Made by a program: the position numbers and the translations under genes. Source: Aphanomyces cochlioides (Eukaryota; Oomycota; Saprolegniomycetes; Saprolegniales; Verrucalvaceae). Taken from it: a stretch of 64,000 bases of DNA. A model generated the notes under the pieces. That model was not told the DNA's origin. It made no database searches and saw only the letters and a program-made list of their open reading frames with translations. Within the stretch, counting starts at the first letter, position 1, and each line of letters starts with the position of its first letter. Of this stretch, positions 11,189-23,400 are shown piece by piece. Where the stretch lies: contig JAHQRK010000006.1 of NCBI GenBank assembly GCA_019828595.1, positions 1,798,001-1,862,000 on the forward strand. The letters are read 5' to 3'.

Positions 11189-11670
11189 ATATCTACTCAT
11201 CTGGTCCTGATTAAATGTGTCATTACCTTTGGATAGCACCATCGTGACAATTTTTTTATGTCGCACTCCAATAAGTAAAAAAAATGAAACAGAGCTTGGG
11301 TTCTTTATGGTACAGATTAGCCGTTCACCTCCAGTTCCTAGGCTAATGAGAATTGAGGTGCTCAACCCTCACCGGGCCCTTCCCTTCTCATTTATTTTAC
11401 GACCTTTAAAAAGGCTCAGATAAAATCTAATGATGCCCATTTCCAGTCGAACTCTCTATTGTCCTCACTCTTGTAGTCGTGATCTTAGCAAGTAAATTGA
11501 CTAATTATCACACATATTTCGTATGTGCTTGGCGTGATGTCAGCAGCAAATCGAAGATGACTTGATTAACCAAATCTAAACGTCAAAAATATGGTAAAGG
11601 CAAACGTGATCAATGGTGACGTTCAACTAATAATTGTGAACCGAAGCGTAGCTTCCATGTTTTAATTCCA
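11189..11670. other. Convergent intergenic region
   Basis: 3' flanks of the hydrolase and the RdRP gene. AT-rich, no supported gene. Confidence 0.5.
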
Positions 11671-14600
11671 TTATGGAGCCTTTGTGGCAGCATTCGTTTT
11701 GCGGACTTGTTCAACGAGTCGACACATTGGATCAAGTGCAAGCCAGCCAAAACTTAGGTAGGGAGGGTCATTGTTTTCCCACGTGTAGGTGTACGCTGTG
11801 TAGTACCAAGCTGAAGCTTTCTTCAAAGCGCGTGGGTCATCTCGGTTGTTATCAAATTCAAGCCAAAAATTGTTTTCATAGGTTTTCTGGATTTGAAGCA
11901 CCGTGTGTTTGAGTCGCTCCAGCACATCCTCACGCATTTTTCTGCCTCTGGATCGACAAACTTGGCGCGACAACTTTCGCACGTAGCCTGAGACAAGCTC
12001 AATTTCTGTATCGATTTCGTATTTGCATGCTAAAGTCCACAGCTCCGTCGAATAGTCATAGCACTGTTGGTCTGCGTCGTCAAGATATTCTTCGTAGCCT
12101 GGTACCACGAGCAGCTCATCGTACGCTCCCAATTCAGGGGGTATATAATCATCCCAGTGTACTTTAGTTGAGATTCGATAGAGCTTCCCAAGTACTTTCG
12201 TCGACTCGTACGATGGTTTGTGCACGTTCTCCATAAAGTCGGGATACGCTCGAGGAAGCAAATGTCTTGGTATTTTTGCTGGCACACCTGTCTTGGCAAA
12301 ATCAACCGCGACAGAGCAAAGCTGTGCAAGTTCCAAGCATTCTTTCGATTTCGCACCGTTTATTTGAAGGTCGGCAAGAACCACGTGCGCATTCGACAAT
12401 TGCCCTAAATTGTCGTTTTGCATAAAGTCCACAAAAAAATCCCCCATTGCCTGAAGGTACATTAAGAGGCTTTCTCAAATAGAGTACTTACATGGTCGTC
12501 TGCAGCTTTTTTTACTTGTTGCACTGGTGGATCGTACTGCATCGGTTCAAAGTCTTCCTTTGGCATAAGACTTGGTTCCCAGAACACAAAATATCGATCA
12601 CCGTCTAAATCACCTCCAGACATCATGTTGGGGTTTGGGCGCTCTCCTTGGGACGAAAACACAAGAACATCATACAGGTGCCACAATGCTGGGATATCAG
12701 CACGTCGTAAGACACGAATATCTCCAGGATGAAGGCAAGGTGACCGTCCCACAACAACTTCAGCACCGACGGGGGGAAGCGAGTATTGCGATGAGCGTGT
12801 CTGGAAAAACACTGTGTTTGCAGGGAGTTGGAAGGTTTCATCCAGGACGCCGATAAGCGAAACTCCATTCGGGACCAAGATGCGAGCCTTTAGTTGTACA
12901 TCCATAATAAGACGAGTACGTAGCGCGTTGACCCATTCATACAAATGACGGTCCTTCAAAGTGACGCCTGCTCGAAGCATGCGCAATGCAGGGGCAGCTG
13001 ACTCATGCTTTTCAAATAACGTGACAGCTTGGTCTATTTCGTGGGTGCATTTAGCCAATGATTCCAACATGGAATTCAGCAGTGCAAGGAAACATTTATC
13101 CTCAACGCCTCGACAGCTTAACAAGGGTATTATTTGGATGTTCAGGTAGAATGGAAGCGCCGATGCGACACAACAGACCTCCACATCGTCAAACGTCGAT
13201 TGAAATTTGATCATACTTGGACGTAAGACCATGTCAACACCCGGTGGTGTTTGCATGACTGACACAACGCCTTTTGCTCCCCCGTATCGGATTTGAAATG
13301 CCGACGGCGACCAACTGAGTCGCATTTTTGAAGCCATTAGGTCAGCAATGTCTGGGGAAATAAAACCCACGCCATCTGAAAATACAAAGTCGTTGCGAAT
13401 CACATCATCATAAACGAGAGTTCGTGAATGAGGCACTTTGAGTGTTGCTGTCGTTGAGCTAAATGCTTGACCCAGTCGCGCAGCACGTCTTCCCGCCACG
13501 GAAATATTACTGAAATTACCAAGGGACTGTCGTATTTTTTCGATTGATGGCACGTATTTCTCTCCAGGCAATGCAGTTTTGAAGAACCAACAGCTTTGCG
13601 ATCGGAGCTGGCTGTTGGAGTAAGCAAGAAATTCAAATTTGTCTCCAGCAAGAACAAGGCCATTGTGAATGATGTCACGAATGCGGTTAAACACATCGTG
13701 CGATCGACTCACATTGAAAATTGAAGCGTAGTTTTCATCGACAAACGTCACACGGACAAATCGGTCGAGATGTGCTCGAAACGAGCGGAGAACACGGTTT
13801 GCCATGTCAGGTTCAGGAGCATCAGGAAGCACTCGGAGTGGCGTCACAAGCACTCGTCGAACCATCGGCACAAAACCATCAAGTGATGGTCGGAGACGAC
13901 TTCGACGGTGATCAGCAAATACCCCAAGAAGTTTAGAATACACTTCACCCCTCGGGAGAACACGAAGCGAAATAATGCGCTCAGCCAATTCTGCTGAGGA
14001 AAAGTGGCTTCTCCTGCATAAATTAACAATATGAGTTGCAGAAGAAGGATTGAATTCGAGTTTTCTTTGTGTCACGAGCACTTGCAGAGCATACCGAATG
14101 GGCCAAGCAATATGATCAAACAATGAATCATCCAAACCACTCCAGCTGTAATCCACGTCGACGAGCGACAAATGATTCTTCGTGTGGGTACATTTGGCGG
14201 CAACAATACCGAAATCACGCATAGTTTGAATCACAGTCTCAGGAGATGCCTGAAGCTCCACAACGTACGTGAAGCAGTGACCAAAGACGGATTTCTTCGA
14301 TGGATCGGTTGTTCGGACCCAACTGTCACGAAAAGACATTTGTGGTCTTCTTTCCCACAAATGCAACGACGTCAAACCTCTCAGAATAGTCGAGACACTC
14401 TGCTCAGTGTCATCACCAAATAAACCAGCCATAAAATCCTCCTCTTTATAACAAAAAGGTGGACGATCGATGTGCATCCATAACACACAACGATGACTTT
14501 GGTTTTGAATTGCATGGACACAGCACCGTACGACATCCCAAACCTGTTGAAGAAGACAACTAGGATATTGTGCTCAATGTAGCTTACCTTAAATTCGAGG

Positions 14601-15221
14601 CGATATGTGGATCCCAATTCCAATGCCAATTGCCGAGAGTTTCGTCCATCCAATTCCAGCATAATTCCAGATGAATACTTCCAGCGTGGTGAGAAGTCGT
14701 CTGCATTAGGTTTTGTTAGTAGAAGTGCACGAATATTTCGTACCTGTCGCCTTCAAGAGAGTTCCAACAATTAATGAGTTGCCAGACCATCGTGCGACTG
14801 ACTCATCGAGCACCGTACGCCGTAATCTGGGCTTGAAGTCTTTTTTTATGCGCAGATTGCGGCCATTTAATATTTCACCATCTAGAGCCAAGACTCTATC
14901 AACGTCCTCTTCGTTTGAGATAATCAGGATTGCAACACCCTTGGATCTTCCATTTGAAGTGGTTTGAATTTCGCATCGGTCAATCGAGTAAATGCATTTC
15001 ATAGTGAAGAACTCGACAATATTTGTCGCTGAAATGTTAAAGCTGATGTTGCCCAAATGAAGATAGTGTTCCTTGGATTCATTGGCACGCTTGGCTGCAA
15101 CACCGGTTTGAAAACACGAAATGCGTGTCTCCTTTTCAAGGGTTTCCATCTTGAATTGCATCCTCGCTTTGTTCAGCTCGGTGCGTGGCGCATTGCTCTT
15201 GTTGTTGCCCACTTGGATCAT
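11671..15221 (-). CDS. RNA-dependent RNA polymerase with N-terminal RRM (RNA silencing)
   Basis: Eukaryotic cellular RdRP that makes double-stranded RNA for small-RNA pathways. Four exons: 15221-14744, 14700-14588, 14543-12492 and 12450-11671, giving 1140 aa. Residues about 50-130 are an RRM: RNP2-like LHLGNISF and RNP1-like SKGVAILII. The two-barrel RdRP core follows. The catalytic aspartate loop is MSGGDLDGDRYFVFW at about residue 840, the defining DLDGD signature of the QDE-1/RDR family. An upstream in-frame TAG supports the chosen start. RDR1/2/6-type plant enzymes also have an RRM-like N-terminus, so the architecture points to that clade. The gene is next to the PWWP cluster. Confidence 0.95.
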
Positions 15222-15689
15222 TCTGTGCCCAAGAGTTCGCTACAGTTGTGGACGAAGTTGAGGTGTTCTGTCCTGTCAAATTATCTATTTCAATGTCATT
15301 TCAGAATTTCAAGTACGAGTACTCTCAACTTCTATCGATATGTGTCTTTCTAAATTTAGGGTAATTTTTATTTATATCCATTTTTCATTAAAAGGTGATG
15401 GACTTTACGTACAGTGGTAAACTTGTCATAATGTGAACGTCAGCTTTGGAGCGTCATGACAAGTCTTCTGTGGAATTAGTTATAGCGATAAGAGATCACG
15501 ACTAAATTAATCCTGATTGATTGACTGATTGAGGATTGACCTCTGTCAAGAAAGAGAATACATTGGAGCTTCAATGTCAAGTATGTAAAGTTGACGTAAA
15601 CTACCAATCTCTCGATCATTTATGTTTACTAAATAAATGAAAAATCGAATCCTTTCAAACATTGAACTCTAAATCTCGTTGGCAACATT
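15222..15689. other. Intergenic, no gene seen
   Basis: AT-rich spacer between the RdRP start and the end of the PWWP-PDZ gene. No supported frame. Confidence 0.5.
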
Positions 15690-17279
15690 TCAGGGTTCAA
15701 CATGGAAGGAGAACGCCAGCGGCTCAAGCGGCGACTCGTTTTCGTCTTCTCTTCGGCCACGTACGGAGACCTGTACATCTCGTACCGTCACATTGGCTTT
15801 GTTTAATCTTGGGTCTTTTCTGCCCTGTGGAAGGGCCATGCAAGTCATACGCTCAAATGTGATAATAACGGGAGCAGCCACAGCAGCGGCGAGAACTCCA
15901 TTTGCTCCAATAAGGTTTGTGGACAGTCCATTGATCGCGACGACAAAGTCACCTACAGAAACTCGATTACTTGCTTGACCTTGGCCTTGTGGATCCAGCG
16001 CCTTCACACGAATGGAATCTTCTTCCTCGAAGAATGTAATACCAAGTGGGCCGGCTTGAAAGGCTACGTCATACGTGACAACTCGGAGACCAGGCCAGTC
16101 AATAGAGTACTCCGCCATTCGATTTTCTAGCCGATGGCGCAATTCGTCCAGAAGACGCATCTCCTCCACGAGAGTGGGTGAAATACTGTGGAGTTTGCTC
16201 ACGAGAGAGTGGTCGAGGCCAGACGCAACTCGTTGCATGTCAGGGTACCATGGTTTCTCTGCGAGGTAATTTGTCTGGGTAAAGAAAGCAGCAATGGTTT
16301 TCACTACGTCTGAGAGCGAGGCTGCTGGCATCAAGTGATTCTCCACAAACGACTGACATGCTGACATCACATCATTCTGGAGATCTGGAACTGCCACGCC
16401 ATCAACAGCCCATATCAGAGCGTGACCACAATGATGCATCAAGTCCATGAGGCTGGTGCTATGCTCAGCCAAAGCGTCGCTGAGAACTATTGCAAACGCA
16501 CAGATAACCATCGCGTGGTGAAGACCTGAAAAAGGCACTGATAGGCCACTTTCGTCAGCTTCGACAACAGCGATTGCAAGTTGCTTCAGAGGACCGTAAA
16601 GTTTTGTGAGGGAGTGAGTGAAAGCCGTGCAACGATCGATTGTCTGTGCGGCGCATAGACGACACCAACAGTCTTTAACAGTGGCCTTGGCATTTGCAAT
16701 TCGCTTTAAATGAGGAATGTGAAGGTTCAGTGATGGGGATGCGTGATTCACTTGGTATAAAGTTGACATAAAGTCCTATGAACGTCGTAAGCACACGAGA
16801 TTTCATTCTCTACCTCTGCTTCTTTGATCGCTTCTGAAAATATCCACATGATTGCGCTCGTACGTTTTGATGCAATTCGCGGCTGGCCATGTGCCATTCG
16901 GACGTGATCAGGACCTCTCCATTCTCGTACTTTCGTTAGAACATGCCGTCGATGGCTACAAGTTGATGCATTATGTGATTCCTCGTCTGTGTGGCGATAG
17001 GTACAATACGTGTCGTCCAAATTGATACACGATCATGGCGTGATTGTCACCTTTGTTGTCGCTGTCCTCTAATTAATCATCAAGCAGCGATTTTTCAAGT
17101 GGAGTACCTGGACTGCTTCCACTGACGAACTCAATTCGACGTGGACTGCACAGTAAGACGGGCCACCATAATCGGTCATCTTCTAGGCGTAGCCATGCCA
17201 CAGTTTGTGTAACGAGTCCTCTATTTTCCATCTCTTCCTCCATTGTCCCTGTTGGAACTGCCTCACTGCTGGCAGACAT
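15690..17279 (-). CDS. PWWP-PDZ protein (481 aa)
   Basis: Four exons: 17279-17108, 17050-17005, 16955-16814 and 16775-15690. Residues about 20-120 form a divergent PWWP domain: AWLRLEDDRLWWPVLLC, then VYQFGRHVL, then EWRGPDH and the closing helix EAIKEAE. Its introns sit exactly where the multi-PWWP genes have theirs (phase 1, then 2, then 0). A helical region of about 230 residues follows, then a PDZ domain (about 352-425) with carboxylate-binding loop PLGITF and VGDFVVAINGL. PWWP domains bind methylated H3K36 nucleosomes and DNA. PDZ domains bind C-terminal peptides. The combination suggests a chromatin-tethered scaffold (inference). Tandem paralogue of the next gene upstream, 127 bp away. 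Confidence 0.8.
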
Positions 17280-17406
17280 CTTGACATTCCAAAAATCCTA
17301 CCAAGTACAGTATACTGTAATATAATAAATTTATTCAAAATTTTGAAACAACCTGTGTGCCACCAACGAGCGAACGGACGATCGAAACCAACACTGAACA
17401 AGATTT

Positions 17407-20201
17407 TCAATCAAGGCACTGCGTTACCAAGGGCTTTAAAGTTTCGGAATCGGAGCTTTCGTTGGTCGCAGTCTCAAAATGCTCTAATTTTCGGCGAAAT
17501 GTCACCCGCAGTGGCCGTTGGTTTGATCTCGCAACTTGGACAAAGCCATGGATGCCGATTTGGTGGATTGATTTGCTGTTCACTGCAATAATAAGGTCAC
17601 CAGGAGCTATGAGGCCGCATCTAGCTGCTTGGCAAGTGTCGCTTATGAATCCAAGCACAGGAATTGGAATCGTCTCCCCAATTCTCATGCCCAATAAACC
17701 TGGGCCAAAAGTAATCGTCGAGTCCTTAAATTTGTGACTTGGTCGAGAACTTGGCAAACTTTCTGTACGTGTCGCCAAGAAATCGTGCGTGGTGACAGGT
17801 AGCGACAGAGGTAACGAACTCTCTTGGCCGGAAATCTCTGATCGTGTGTGAGAGTTTCCGGAGCTCTCCTTTTGTAACGAGGTATCGTCAAGTATTTTAG
17901 CCTCCTTCACTATTGTTTGTGATAGGCACTTTTGCTCTTCAGCTGGCTCAACTGGATCGACGTTATTGATGCGATCTTCTAATTCACTTTCTGTGTCTGA
18001 GGGACTGCCGATCTCAGTTTGGGTTGAAACATCTGACGGCGAACTCTGAGGTGATGATATGTGATTGCTTGACTCATCGTCGCTCGGCTCAGTTTCGGTA
18101 GCACCATCGATTTGATTCAACTCCGCACCGGACCGAAAATCCACCCTCAATGATGTCGTTGGCAAATGCTTGGTTTTAGGTAAGTCATCCATTTGCGCAT
18201 CATCCATATTGCTCTCATTAATATCGGAGATTGAGGGGCTTTGGGATCGTCCAATCTTTGTGTAAGTTGCTGAGGCAGACTTCCCGACCCAAGTATTGGT
18301 CGTATTATCGATCGCATGCATCTTGATTCTGTTTTCGACTATTTTCAAAGACTTTGCGGAGACACTGCCTTGGACTATTGATGGTTGCAGATTTTTTGCA
18401 CTCGAAGGTGGCTTCGATCGCCGAAAGGTCAAAAATATTGGTCGGGTATTGCTCTTTACAACACGTGCGAACTCGTGCAAGCTAAAGATCGGTTGTCCAT
18501 TAAGAGCTACAATAACATCACCCACAGCGATTTTACCACAGGTGGCCGCAGGAGAGGTGGCATCGACAAAACCTGTAACTGTAAGTGACTGTAATCGCAG
18601 ACCCAACGAGCCAGGTTTAGTAAAGGCAACAAAAGTATCCATCGTTCCGTCTGGTTCATAAAGAAACTTGGATGCAGAATTCTCGGCCAAAGATTTCAAT
18701 TCACAAGAACCGGATGTTCCTTCATCGACGTTAGAGGCTGTTGCAACACTTTCATTGGGTGGTGTGATGAATGAATTGTCCGGTTGATGTGAATGCCTTA
18801 CAATTGATGGCACGGTGGATGAAACATTACATGTGTCAGAGGGAATGTTCTTCATATGAGCATCGGCTTGTTCTGTCCACTCGATTGCAATAGATTCAGC
18901 GTCATGGTTGGCTGATTGTGGTGTGGCGATTGCAGCTGTCGTTGTGGACATGCCATTAGTGGGAGTTGTAGTAGAGCCACCCGTCGCTAGGTGGAATGTG
19001 GTTCGTGCGTCAAGCTCATTCGCGGTTTGGATTGATTTGACGACATTGTGCTCGACGTTACTTCTTGGAATATTCTGAGATGTGGGTAAATAGGATGCAG
19101 CCCCACAAGGCTTGTCAATTGTCGAATGAGATAACAAGTTTGCAGTTGCACCAAATTGGCGCTCTGTATCTGAAACAAAGTGCTGGTCAACTTCGAAAAC
19201 TGCCTTTCCAGAAACACAGTCCGTAGTTGCATCGCCTTGCAAAATAACGGTAGGCAAAGCATGCGAGATATTCACCGACTCACGTTGACTTTGACCACAC
19301 TCAGCCCATGGTTTCCGATTCTTTTTGAGCGATTTCGCCTCGTTGAATCCCTTCTTGGGTAATTTGCGTTTCTGTGTTTCCAGCAAGAAATCCATTTGTT
19401 TGACTCTTTCATCTATAGCATCAAGTGACGCTCTTCTTCGACGCTTGAAGCCACGTTTGAACAAGGATTTTGGCATAGTGACTGGACTTAAACGTGGTGC
19501 ACGACGAAATCGAACATCTAAAAGCCGAGTTCCAGTATCATGGAGGATTGGAAAGTCTTCAGTATTCCTTTCCTCGACAAACTCGACAATGTCGCCGTTT
19601 GCAGGGTGGTTCTTCTGAGATGTTTCAATGATAACTGTTGCACAAATAGGACGGAATGAGGGCAAGTTTTCACTCAACTCACTTTTCAACCATGGATGTT
19701 TGTTGCCAACCGACTGATATTTTTCCTGAAAATCCTAGTCACGTAAATAAACAAGGCACATAACATAAGACTACATTAGCCTCTGAGAGTGCACTGGCAA
19801 ATACGACGAGAACTCGAGGCAGTTGAGAGAGGATTGCTTGAGCATGGGTGAATATATAACGCTCGTCACAACTCCAAGGTTTGACATGTGCCAATGGAAC
19901 TGAGTAACTATTCATTCGATCAGAGAGCTGTATCGGTGATCGACTCATACAAGGTGTGGATTCCAAACTGATAGACGAGATACGTTTCTTCTGTTTGGTT
20001 TTCTATGAGATGTTTGTTTGTCCTTCTGCTTAGGGACACTGATGGAATTTTACCTCGTTCGTTGCGTTCAACCGTCTTGCAAATGTACACAGGCCACCAG
20101 ACTTGGGATTTCACATCCATCGCCCATGCGACCGAAGAAGTTTGAATTCCATCGGAAGATCGTTGAGACAAAGCAGCGCTTGTGCCCGACGTTTGACTCA
20201 T
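17407..20201 (-). CDS. PWWP protein with two PDZ domains (886 aa)
   Basis: Four exons: 20201-20054, 20002-19951, 19907-19775 and 19734-17407. The first intron is 51 nt and in frame, so retention would add 17 residues; it is placed by homology to the sister gene. Residues about 20-111 are a PWWP domain (AWAMDVKSQVWWPVYIC, VYQFGIHT, KPWSCDE, ASALSEAN). A long Ser/Thr-rich, partly basic linker (KRGFKRRRRAS, a likely nuclear signal) leads to PDZ1 (about 475-555, SLGLRL, VGDVIVALNG) and PDZ2 (about 777-850, LLGMRI, PGDLIIAVNS). An acidic stretch separates the PDZs. Divergent from the 11-PWWP gene, with 235 bp between start codons, so a shared promoter is likely. Confidence 0.82.
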
Positions 20202-20436
20202 CTGAGCTTTGTCTTCGTCTTGCTTATTTAATTATTCAATATTTAAAAATATAAAAAGACAGGGCACAAAACGTAGACGGTAAACATTTGACTTTGTGCG
20301 TTAAATCCTCTCTACTGGACCATTTCAAATCAAAAATTCAAATAAAGTCCGTTTAAACTGACTAAAACGCATATGTCATTGAAACCAACGGTATGACAGT
20401 CAAGTTGGTGCTAGCTACACAAAGATCTCTCCAACG

Positions 20437-23400
20437 ATGGTACTCGTTGCCGTGAATAACGTCGCATGGGGCCTTCTCAAGGGCTATCCTTGGTGGCCTC
20501 TGTATGTAATTGATCCACATAAACTGCGTCCAAACTTGTATCATTTGGGTATGGCGTTGAGTCTGTGAACGGTTTTCTAATTGTCGAACACAGGGTCGGC
20601 GCACCGTGATATTTTGGAAAAAGCAAAGAAAGAGTCCAACAAATATCGCATCGTCTACTACTTTGGCTCGCATGACTTGTACGTGGAATATGAGTGTGGA
20701 TGGCATTGCCTTATTATGCACAATTGTAGTGGGTTGCATTCGTCGGCGCAGCTCAAAGTTTGGGGCGGAAAGGAACATCCAGTATTGATGGCAGGCTATC
20801 CATCGTCCTCTTGCCTTGAGATGGACGTTATCCAGCTCTTTTCGCATGCCATAAGAGAAGCAGAGGTAAGAGCCATCAGAAAACTCTTTGAAACATTTCT
20901 TTAGGACTATCTCATCACAGACAAGAAGGAGAGAACTTTACCATACATGATTCCATCCGATTTAGACCCAAGTATAGAACCACCGAGTGCCGTTGTGATA
21001 GACTTGGTCGACTCGGATGAAGACGATGACGTTCCCTTTCAGAAACCAACTAAGGAAATGCAGACATTCATGCCAGCACCACCATCCATTTCCCGCCCAT
21101 CACAATCAGACCGCTTCGACATAGCTGATCCTCATCATACTCCTGATGTTCCATATAATTCGTTGGCCTGGGTCCGACCGCGTGGATACCCATGGTGGCC
21201 AGTTTACGTTTGTGATCCTGATTTATTGCGGCCTGATCTACATCACCTCGGTAGTTCCTCGGTGAATATCACAAGTTTAGTGTCTTGTAGGTAGCAACCA
21301 TGTCAACATTTTGACTCGAGCGAAGAAGGAACCTGATGAGCATCGTCTGGTATATTATCTCGGTCGATATGTATTGTACGTGTGTATAAATTTGGGCAAT
21401 CTGATCATCATCCACAGTGGCCTCCTTGCAACGAAGCTCAAACCTTGGGACTGCGTAGATAGAGAGATTTATGCTGATGGATGTCCCAATTCCATGTTTG
21501 ACAATCGCCCAGACCTTCGTGAGGAATTTGCTGCTGCTATGGCTGAAGCAAACGTATGGCATTTCATGAAAGCTTACACAGTACAATGTCGTGTAGGAAT
21601 GTTTTACAGGCAAAGATGGAAATCCTAAGTTGCCCTTCTTGGAGCCTTGGGATTTGAACAAGAAGCTTCAAGCACCACCCAAGCCCGTTGTGCCCTACAA
21701 TTCGTTAGGCTGGGGTTACAAGGAAGGATATCCCTGGCTGCCCATATTCGTACTCGACCCGCACACTGTTCGGCCAAATTTACGCCAGTTAGGTTCATTA
21801 AACTTATCAACGCCTTCGAAATATATCTCGCTTGTAGGTGATAAGCATGCCGACGATTTACGGCATGCCACATTGCGACCGAATTCATATCGGCTTGTTT
21901 ACGTTTTTGGATTGCATGAAATGTAGGGTCCCCGAATTTTCATTTTGCTTATGGAGAATAGAGTGTTGAGACCGAACAATATGGTCAAGCCTTGGCATGG
22001 TCCTGACCACCGTAATTTTGTCAAAGGAAGTCCAAAAAATCTTAAAAACGAAATATTGTTCGTCACATTAGCCAAAGCATTGCAAGAAGTAAAGGTAATA
22101 AATCCAAAAGTTTAGGGCTTTGAAAAAAGTTGCATTAGGACTATGTCAATGCTGATGAGTCAACGAGACTGCTTCCGCTATTAGATTTCGGTGATATTGG
22201 ACCTGCAGCTGCCACCTCAAATCATTTATATTATCAAAGTGGTCGGATGCACCATGATGACGTCAAAATGCCCATATCGATGATGGAAACATCGCTTCTT
22301 CATTCAGTAGGTTGTCTGGCATGGTTTAAACCTCCGGATCAACCGTGGTGGCCGGTGTACGTTTGTGATCCTGATGCGCTTCGAGATAACTTACACATTT
22401 TGGGTACGACACAATTTCATGACTTTTGTTAATGTATTTTTCGTGTAGGTGGTGGACATTTAGTTCAATTGTTGCGAGTGAAGAACAGCCCCAGAGAACT
22501 TCGTTTGATTTATTTTCTTGGAAGATATATCTTGTACCAACTCAATTGTGATGCTCAATCTTACGAAGTTCTAGCGGTCTACAAAAGGCAGAGGAGCTTA
22601 CACAATGGAACTGTCCTGAGAAACAAGATCGCCTCCGAGCACAACCTATGCCAGGGAGTTCAAAAGACGAAATTGAAGAATTTACGAATGCCATGTCAGA
22701 GGCCCTGGTAAGTGCCCCTAATCTTGAGAATTTCTAGTGTGACAATGCTCTCAGGAGTATTCCAGGACTGGAGTCTTACCATATATTGCCTCGCACGACT
22801 TAGACCTTAAAGCAGAAGCTCCTTCCCAGCCTATTATTCCCTTGAATTCTCTTGCTTGGGCTTTGCGAGACGGATATCCTTGGATGCCTGTATATGTATG
22901 CGATCCAAGTGTTTTGAAATCAAATATGCGGAATTTGGGTAAGGAATTGCCCAAACACGTTAATGATAAATGAGTAGGAAATAAACACGCTTCTATTCTT
23001 GAAATAGCGAAGCAAAATGCCTCTTCTCATCGGATTGTGTATCACTTTGGCGCTCACGATTTGTATGAATCTTGTTTCCTCATGTAACTTAGCGCCGCTT
23101 ATATCCATAGTGTTTTGCATAAGACAAAAGGAAAACTTCGCATTTGGAACGGTTCCGACCATACACACCTTTTGAATAGAATGCCGCGCAGCCTGTTTGC
23201 ACACCAAACGAGTCGAGACTGGCGAGTTGTGAATACAGTAATGTATGCTAAATTCGAGACTGCTATGAAGGAAGTTGAGGTGCGTTGTTTTCGTCACAAC
23301 ATTATACACTTTTATCCAGGCATTTATAAAAGCCAAACCCTCCCAGCGCTTGCTGCCAAAGATGGTTGCAGCTGACCTCGAGATTTCCACGTTACCCTTG

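Noticed and set aside
17183..17410. Minus frame overlapping the gap between the two PWWP-PDZ genes
   Set aside because: Overlaps the start of one gene in another frame and has no similarity; the two genes are better explained as separate tandem copies.
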